From Candidatus Hodarchaeota archaeon (GTDB lineage Archaea; Asgardarchaeota; Heimdallarchaeia; Hodarchaeales; Hodarchaeaceae), in contig JAEOTY010000323.1 in assembly GCA_016839625.1 (NCBI GenBank), positions 1-41,922 on the forward strand: DNA of 41,922 bases, given 5' to 3'. Within the stretch, counting starts at the first letter, position 1, and each line of letters begins with the position of its first letter. This document shows positions 36,551-41,922 of this stretch, piece after piece. Below the pieces are notes generated by a model. That model ran no database searches. It had not been told where the DNA came from and saw only the letters and a list, made by a program, of their open reading frames with translations. A program made the translations under genes and the position numbers.

Positions 36551-37333
36551 TCAGTCCATCAGTTCCTGAATAATAGGCATAAGGTCTGTTAAATCCTCGA
36601 TAATGGCAAAGCTTACATTCTTTGGTTCTATTATGGAAGTTGAATTTTTTCTCTTCACCATCACATAAGTCATTCCAAATTTTGTGGCAAGATTAGCTTC
36701 CTCTAAAGTATCTCCTACAAAAATTGAGTACTCTGGATTTGCTTTTACGAGTTGAAGCATTGTTTTGAAATAAATTCCCGAACTAGCTTTTTTAGGCGCT
36801 CTGACTGTATCATAGCCAATTAATCCCTGAAAAAAGTCACTAAGATTGTGGAGAATAACCGCTCCTTTCACGTGATGTGAGCTTGCAGAGGAGGCAACAT
36901 GCATTCTAAGGTTATCAAACTTTGTACATTCTCTTAGAACCGAAAGAACTTCAGGAAAAAGAATAGAATAAGGGCCGTCTGCTAGTGCTTCATATTCTAC
37001 TAGGGAAGTATTTAGAAGAGGTTTGATTGTATCTCTATGTTTCAACGGTACAATATTAAGAATCAAATTTTCCCAAATATTGTCAATTTGGTGATAATCT
37101 CTTAAGAATGAGTCCGAATCGAATACTCCGTCCTCTTGCTTATTGAAAAGATGTGTTATCCCCTTTAACCATCCTCTAAATGCTTTTTTATGAATATCCA
37201 TAACTTTATCTTGAGAGAAACCCGCTGGAACGAGTATTTTCTCCAAATAAGATTGATAATTCTTATTTACGGCGTTAACATCAGCTAAGACTCCATGTAG
37301 GTCGAAAAACAGATCCCAATGAGTTTGTGGCAA
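36551..37333 (-). CDS. HAD-superfamily hydrolase with altered catalytic motif
   Basis: A 260-residue haloacid-dehalogenase-like protein with an alpha-helical cap (about 20-95). Motif I is FDLHGVLAD, with the nucleophile Asp11, but the second aspartate (the general acid of phosphatases) is His13. Motif II is VASSASSHH, the motif III lysine is in APKKASSG, and motif IV is GDTLEEANLA, where Glu replaces the usual second Asp. Overall it resembles phosphoglycolate phosphatase or beta-phosphoglucomutase-like enzymes. The D-x-H change could alter chemistry or reduce phosphatase activity. It is convergent with the CPBP protease and divergent from the permease operon. Confidence 0.87.
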   Translation of the reverse strand: MPQTHWDLFFDLHGVLADVNAVNKNYQSYLEKILVPAGFSQDKVMDIHKKAFRGWLKGITHLFNKQEDGVFDSDSFLRDYHQIDNIWENLILNIVPLKHRDTIKPLLNTSLVEYEALADGPYSILFPEVLSVLRECTKFDNLRMHVASSASSHHVKGAVILHNLSDFFQGLIGYDTVRAPKKASSGIYFKTMLQLVKANPEYSIFVGDTLEEANLATKFGMTYVMVKRKNSTSIIEPKNVSFAIIEDLTDLMPIIQELMD

Positions 37334-37518
37334 AATAAATCATTCGTAAATCTATTTTTTTTGGTTTAAATTCTTTAAGTTAATGTCTATAATAGAGATA
37401 ATTTCAAAATATTGTGCTGGTTTGAAGCAGAATACATGAAGGACAAATCATTGGAATTTTATTTTTAATTAAACGGAGTTTAAGTCCATCATAATTAATA
37501 AAGGAATTGTAATAAAAT

Positions 37519-37549
37519 GATGTCATCTGATTTTTTCTTTGCTCAGATG
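37519..37549 (+). promoter_or_regulatory. Palindromes in the leader of the permease operon
   Basis: GATGTCATC (37519-37527) is a palindrome around a central T, and CATCTGA/TCAGATG (37524-37530 and 37543-37549) form a 7-bp inverted repeat with a T-rich loop. The two overlap, about 45 bases before the permease start, so they could be alternative operator or hairpin forms. Function is inferred from position only. Confidence 0.35.
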
Positions 37550-37588
37550 TGAAGATTCAAATAATCCCTAAATGTATAGACTAGTTGA

Positions 37589-38680
37589 TTGGTCATGGCT
37601 GATATTAGTGAATCCATCCCCCAAGTTGAATCTGACTTCCGTGATTTTCTTAAATTTGTAATTAAAAGAGCGTTTCGGGCAATACCAGTAATTTTAGGTA
37701 TTGTAACGATTGTTTTCATCCTATTTCGTGTTCTTCCTGGTGATGTTGCTAAAGAATTAGCGGGTAAATATCCTACTCCTGAGAAAATAGCAGCTATAGA
37801 GAGGAAATGGGGTTTAGATAAGCCTACATGGGAACAATACATTATATTCCTGCAAAAATTATTTTTTGAATTTGATATAGGTATATCCTATATTCATTCT
37901 ACTCCCGTAATGTATGAATTGGGTAATCGCTTCCCTGCTACTATTGAATTAACTTTGGTTTCAATGTTATTAGCAAGCATTATTGGCATACCAATAGGAA
38001 TTATTTCAGCATACAAACAACACACTAGAATAGATTATCTTACTATGATTATTGCTTTAGTCGGAGTAAGTATGCCAATTTACTGGTTGGGACTTATGCT
38101 TCAAGATATCTTTGCAAAAAATCTCGGATGGTTCATAGGCAGCGGAAGAATCAGTTCAGTATTAAGTGCCGATTTACATAAATATACAAATTTTTATCTT
38201 ATTGATTCCTTCATTGTAGGAATTACAGAAGGGAATTGGGTATTCTTCAATTCAACGGTTAACCAGCTTGTTTTACCATCGTTGGCTTTAGCTACGATCC
38301 CATTAGCCGTTATTGCTAGGATGATGCGCTCTTCTATGCTTGAAGAGCTAAGAAAAGATTATGTGCGAACTGCTCGTTCAAAAGGGCTAAAGGAACGGCT
38401 AGTCGTAATAAAGCATGTCACTAAAAATGCTATGATTCCAACAATAACTGTAATCGGGTTAAATTTAGGTGCTTTATTGGCTGGGGCGGTCTTAACTGAG
38501 ACAATTTTTTCATGGCCAGGTGTTGGCAAGTTTGTGTGGGAAAGTATCACTAAGAGAGATAGTCCAGTCATAATGGGCTTTGTTATGATAGTAGCTTTCA
38601 TTTTTGTGATTGCAAATATGATTACAGATATTATATACGCTTATTTGGATCCTAGAGTTCGATATCATAAAAGGGATTAA
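37589..38680 (+). CDS. dppB: Peptide/nickel-type ABC permease, DppB family
   Basis: A 363-residue inner permease of a peptide importer. After a cytosolic lead comes the first helix (AIPVILGIVTIVFILFRVLPGD, the classic DppB beginning), then the loop with PGDVAKELAG...WGLDKPTWEQY and five further helices. The EAA-type coupling loop is RTARSKGLKERLVVIKHVTKNAM. The end, ITDIIYAYLDPRVRY, is typical. TTG 37589 gives the longest frame; ATG 37595 two codons later is the more natural start. The downstream DppC gene begins two bases after the TAA. The ATPases of the system are not in the window. Confidence 0.95.
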   Translation: MVMADISESIPQVESDFRDFLKFVIKRAFRAIPVILGIVTIVFILFRVLPGDVAKELAGKYPTPEKIAAIERKWGLDKPTWEQYIIFLQKLFFEFDIGISYIHSTPVMYELGNRFPATIELTLVSMLLASIIGIPIGIISAYKQHTRIDYLTMIIALVGVSMPIYWLGLMLQDIFAKNLGWFIGSGRISSVLSADLHKYTNFYLIDSFIVGITEGNWVFFNSTVNQLVLPSLALATIPLAVIARMMRSSMLEELRKDYVRTARSKGLKERLVVIKHVTKNAMIPTITVIGLNLGALLAGAVLTETIFSWPGVGKFVWESITKRDSPVIMGFVMIVAFIFVIANMITDIIYAYLDPRVRYHKRD

Positions 38681-38682
38681 AA

Positions 38683-39618
38683 ATGAAAGAAGACAAAATA
38701 GCCGATGAGGGCTTAGATACTGTGGCAGAAGTTTCTGGAGCATCGACATGGCATATCATCATCAAAAGATTTCGTCGTAATCAGGCTTCCCTTGTTGGGC
38801 TTTCTATTTTAGGATTTTTCTTTATTTTAGCTCTCATTTCTTTTCTTGATGAGTTTCTGTACACTTATAATCTCCCTACAATTTTTGCCTTTGGACCAAA
38901 TGACATTTTTGCAGGAGGTGCTTCAAGTTTTGAACCACCTTCGAATAAACACATCTTCGGGACTGATAATGTTGGACGAGATATCTTTGTTCGTATAATA
39001 TATGGAGCTCGTATATCAATAACAGTGGGTTTCTTGGCTGTACTTGTCTCACTTTCAGTAGGAACATTTTTTGGGTTATTAGCAGGGTATTTTGGGGGAA
39101 TAATAGATTCGATGATTTCAATTGTCCTTGAAATATTACTTGCCTTTCCAGCAATTCTTTTAGCTCTTGCTATTTTAGTTATTTTAGGGAATAATCTCCA
39201 AAATGCAATGTTAGCCGTTGGAGTTGTTTACATTCCCTACTATGCTAGAATTGTAAGAGGACAGACCTTTGTTGAACGTGAGTTAACATATATTGAAGCT
39301 GCGAAGGTTTTAGGCGCAAAAACACCCCGAATTCTTTCAAAACACATTCTTCCTAATGTTCTTGGTGTATTAGTTATCTATACAACTTTAGGTATCGGAA
39401 CAGCAATATTAGAAGTAGCTGCTTTGAGTTTCCTTGGATTAGGCGCTTTACCCCCAACAGCTGAGTGGGGGTCAATGATAGGTGACGGACGGAAATATTT
39501 TGCTTCTGGTCCACACCTGGTTTTTTTTCCTGGAATGGCTATTTTGTTGACTGTTATATCATTTAATTTAGTCGGTGATGGTCTACGTGAAGCTTTAGAT
39601 CCTAGATTTAAGAGATAA
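38683..39618 (+). CDS. dppC: Peptide/nickel-type ABC permease, DppC family
   Basis: A 311-residue partner of the DppB-type permease. Family marks are FRRNQASLVGLSILGFF at the first helix, HIFGTDNVGRDIFVRIIYGARISI, the coupling loop YIEAAKVLGAKTPRILSKHILPN, and the closing ISFNLVGDGLREALDPR. Both permeases form the channel through which the solute-binding protein delivers peptides. A GGGAT ribosome-site-like sequence lies at the end of dppB. The gene is followed after 14 bases by a membrane protein of unknown function. The protein is standard length and complete. Confidence 0.96.
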   Translation: MKEDKIADEGLDTVAEVSGASTWHIIIKRFRRNQASLVGLSILGFFFILALISFLDEFLYTYNLPTIFAFGPNDIFAGGASSFEPPSNKHIFGTDNVGRDIFVRIIYGARISITVGFLAVLVSLSVGTFFGLLAGYFGGIIDSMISIVLEILLAFPAILLALAILVILGNNLQNAMLAVGVVYIPYYARIVRGQTFVERELTYIEAAKVLGAKTPRILSKHILPNVLGVLVIYTTLGIGTAILEVAALSFLGLGALPPTAEWGSMIGDGRKYFASGPHLVFFPGMAILLTVISFNLVGDGLREALDPRFKR

Positions 39619-39632
39619 AGAGAGGAATCACC

Positions 39633-40580
39633 ATGAATTCCCAACCAATACCTGAAGAATTACCAGACGAAACCTCGGAGATTACTCCTGATACATCACA
39701 CCAAGTTAAGCAACCAAAGAAGGAGATCATCATTCTTCAGAGCGTAAAGATTCTTTTTCTTATTTTAGGTGTGTTTTTTACCTATACTATATTAATAATT
39801 GCATATGGAGATGAGGCTCTGGTAAAATTTCTTAAAGGCATCTCTATCAAGAATTTTATTGAAATTTTAACTGATTTAAACCTTACGGAGCTAATAGTCT
39901 GGATTTATTTCGTAGTACTATTTGGAGTCTTTTATTACATCAATAATATTGGAAAACAAAAATTAATTTTTCCACATCTTAATATTAAACAACAAACAAT
40001 AGTCTCAGGTGCTATTAGGTATTTTCGTGAGGGTTCTTTTACACTTCCTTTTGTTGTCATGGTTGTATTTCCAATGGTGTTACAAGTAATTCTTCCTGGG
40101 CTAATTGATATAGTTGCGGTGGTAGAGCTGTTGATTCCCTTTATCTTTATTGGAGAACTTTATCGTATTTCTGAGGAAAATCTAAAAAAATTATTCAAAA
40201 ATCAAGACGGAATTAAGCAAGGACCACGGTTAATTCTAGAACGTCTTATCGGAGTAGTTCTCGCGTTTCCTCTCATTGTTTTTATCCTTATGGAGTCTGG
40301 TCTTGATCGTTTTCTAAATCTTGTTCATTATCTTTTCTTATGGCCAAATCCAAGAAGTCCAATTGCTTTAGCTTTTTGGGATGTACTTAACAGCGTTATT
40401 TCAATCAACACTTTCATTAGTTCTTTTTTTGAGATCAGCATTGGAAGTGTTGTACTGAAATACTATATAGTTACTTTTGTAATGTTAGTTATTACAAGCA
40501 AGCTGTATCTCATTCTTAAACGGATTATCAGAGTTCATAGCATTCGACAGATTGAGAGATTTGTATTGACCTATCAATGA
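39633..40580 (+). CDS. Multi-pass membrane protein of unknown function in the permease operon
   Basis: A 315-residue protein I do not recognise. The first 32 residues are acidic and polar, then six or seven hydrophobic segments follow (ILFLILGVFFTYTILIIAY, LIVWIYFVVLFGVFYYI, FVVMVVFPMVLQVILPGLI, VELLIPFIFIGEL, VVLAFPLIVFILM and YIVTFVMLVITSKLYLI). A conserved-looking amphipathic stretch RYFREGSFTLP lies after the second helix. There is no ATP-binding or catalytic motif. GAGAGG eight bases before the ATG and the 14-base gap after dppC indicate co-transcription, so it may be an accessory of the peptide transporter. Confidence 0.8.
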   Translation: MNSQPIPEELPDETSEITPDTSHQVKQPKKEIIILQSVKILFLILGVFFTYTILIIAYGDEALVKFLKGISIKNFIEILTDLNLTELIVWIYFVVLFGVFYYINNIGKQKLIFPHLNIKQQTIVSGAIRYFREGSFTLPFVVMVVFPMVLQVILPGLIDIVAVVELLIPFIFIGELYRISEENLKKLFKNQDGIKQGPRLILERLIGVVLAFPLIVFILMESGLDRFLNLVHYLFLWPNPRSPIALAFWDVLNSVISINTFISSFFEISIGSVVLKYYIVTFVMLVITSKLYLILKRIIRVHSIRQIERFVLTYQ

Positions 40581-40622
40581 AATTTCAGAAATTCTATTTT
40601 CAAGAAGGATCGAATGGAATCT

Positions 40623-40638
40623 AAAAATAAAAAAAAAA
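40623..40638 (-). terminator. T-tract after the right-hand solute-binding protein gene
   Basis: On the minus strand CCCCC is followed by ten T, A and five T, starting 20 bases after the TAA of the gene at 40658. It lies between convergent genes, as expected of a terminator. Confidence 0.45.
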
Positions 40639-40657
40639 GGGGGATAGGAAGAAGGAA

Positions 40658-41922
40658 TTATCTTCTCTTCTTTCGGTATAAAACAACTAAAACTGCGAAT
40701 CCACCAAAAGTAGTGACTAGCGCTGTTAAGGGGTCTGGTCCAGTTGCTCTTCCACCTTTAACTGAGTAACCTAGATCTTGTAGAATTTCTCGTGCATGAT
40801 CTTGGTCAAATGCATAATCCTCAATAGAGTCATTAAAACCCCAGAACGAGGGTGGAAGTGGATTTTTAGCTTGTATGGCACGTCCTTGATATACTTCTTC
40901 AATGATTTTGCTTCTATTAATAGCATAGTGGAATGCTCGTCGTACCAAAGAAGCATGAGTGGTTTTCCCACCGAAATCAGGATCATCTTCTTCAGTAGTG
41001 TCATTGAACGGATATCTTAGCGCATTCATGGCTAAATAACCGACATTCATACCAGCTTGAGAGACCAATGACACCCCAGTAGCGTCTTCAACAGCTTTAG
41101 CATCAGTTGCTGCAACATTGTCAACAATGTCGACTGTTGGAGTAGCAGCTGTTAACCTTGATATTCTTGTAGCTGCTTCTGTGATTACCTCGAATATGAG
41201 CTTATCCGACTTTGGTTGAGGGCCCCAATAATCTGGATTCGCTTCCAGTGTGATGGTTGCATCTGATACCCATTCTGTCATGTTATAAGGACCAGTACCA
41301 ACAGGATTAAGACCAAGGCGATCTATTTCTTGAGTTCCATTGTGTGCTTTGACATACTCTGGACTTACTATCGCAAAAACACCCATAGAAAGGCTAGCTA
41401 AGAAAGGAGCATATGGTTTAGCCATTGTGAATTTAACAGTGTATTCGTCAACTTCTGTTACTGAAAGACTAAGGCCACCGTAAATATAGTCATAATAACC
41501 AGCTTCAGGGGGAACCCAGCCGTTCTTTTTGTAGATAGACGTATTATCATCCCAATACTTAGCTCGCTCAAAACTGAATTTGACCGCTGAGGAATTAAAT
41601 TTAGAACCATCTTGGAATTTCACGCCTTCTTGAAGGGTAAAAGTCCATTCCAATCCGTTTGCCGATACAGTATAACCTGTTGCTAAAGCAGGTTCGGGAT
41701 CAAGTGAATCAGCAGGAAGGTTGTATAAACCATCGTAAATCTGACGTCCTACTTTCCATGATTGACCATCTGTCCATTCTGCAGGATCAAGAGTTACTGC
41801 GTCTCCACCACGAGCAACAATTAACGTTTGATTTGTCCCAGCCTTCGTGACATTGGCGTATACATTTGCACCTTGACCAGTAGGATTGGTTACATATCCA
41901 GTAATACCAGAAGCAACACCAG
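40658..41922 (-). CDS. Family 5 solute-binding protein, C-terminal part (5' end outside window)
   Basis: The frame is open to the right edge, giving at least 421 residues; the first TTG after the edge (41653) is internal. Visible parts: LIVARGGDAVTLDPAEWTDG, the normal mature start of peptide-binding proteins, EWTFTLQEGVKFQDGSKF, NPVGTGPYNMTEW, LEANPDYWGPQP, VRRAFHYAINRSKII and HAREILQDLGY. The chain then ends after a short linker with a membrane helix and KKRR, so the usual C-lobe segment of ~200 residues after the LGY point is missing. Before LIVARGG it reads ITGYVTNPTGQ, resembling the end of such a segment, so the same permuted order as at 2287 is possible. It converges on the permease operon and probably serves it. 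Confidence 0.9.
   Translation of the reverse strand, partial: GVASGITGYVTNPTGQGANVYANVTKAGTNQTLIVARGGDAVTLDPAEWTDGQSWKVGRQIYDGLYNLPADSLDPEPALATGYTVSANGLEWTFTLQEGVKFQDGSKFNSSAVKFSFERAKYWDDNTSIYKKNGWVPPEAGYYDYIYGGLSLSVTEVDEYTVKFTMAKPYAPFLASLSMGVFAIVSPEYVKAHNGTQEIDRLGLNPVGTGPYNMTEWVSDATITLEANPDYWGPQPKSDKLIFEVITEAATRISRLTAATPTVDIVDNVAATDAKAVEDATGVSLVSQAGMNVGYLAMNALRYPFNDTTEEDDPDFGGKTTHASLVRRAFHYAINRSKIIEEVYQGRAIQAKNPLPPSFWGFNDSIEDYAFDQDHAREILQDLGYSVKGGRATGPDPLTALVTTFGGFAVLVVLYRKKRR

Overview
This 41.9 kb AT-rich window looks like a chromosomal piece of an archaeon, most plausibly an Asgard archaeon of the Heimdallarchaeia type. This placement is inference. It rests on a longin-like/Arf-type GTPase fusion, a winged-helix protein fused to a Yip1-like membrane domain, a HEAT-like protein ending in zinc ribbon and RING/PHD-like fingers, surface proteins anchored by a C-terminal membrane helix with a basic tail, TTG/GTG starts, and TATA-like boxes about 32 nt upstream of starts. 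I saw no rRNA, tRNA or CRISPR array.

Layout. (1) 1-4518, minus: two tandem paralogous family 5 solute-binding proteins; the left one runs off the window. (2) 4654-7460, plus: large Mo-cofactor subunit and 2Fe-2S subunit of a xanthine-dehydrogenase-family hydroxylase, with no FAD subunit. (3) 7481-16138, minus: two NosD-like beta-helix surface proteins downstream of two ABC ATPases and an FtsX/MacB-type permease. (4) 16343-18303, minus: YfcE-type phosphodiesterase and EutA-type reactivase. (5) 18494-19537, minus: stand-alone TnpB with flanking hairpins. (6) 20145-20954, plus: cyclase-family hydrolase. (7) 21151-28061, minus: the 1031-residue zinc-finger protein and two tandem M3 oligoendopeptidases. 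(8) 28491-30873, plus: acyl-CoA dehydrogenase and the GTPase. (9) 30952-34995, minus: the HTH/Yip1-like gene, cut by an in-frame TAG, and a 999-residue surface protein. (10) 35195-37333: CPBP membrane protease (plus) and HAD-like protein (minus). (11) 37589-41922: DppB/DppC permease operon with an unknown membrane protein, converging on a third solute-binding protein that leaves the window.

Themes. The strongest signal is in the solute-binding proteins. Sequence order in the 743-residue copy is that of a circular permutation: the segment that normally ends this fold comes first, the normal start follows, and the chain stops in a membrane anchor just where the missing segment should begin. The right-edge protein also lacks that segment at its C-terminus. 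Tandem duplication recurs (solute-binding proteins, beta-helix proteins, M3 peptidases). The first of these duplications left a remnant of the start of the neighbouring hydroxylase gene between the copies. Functionally the window is about peptide uptake (binding proteins, permeases, M3 peptidases), cell-surface assembly, and catabolic oxidation.
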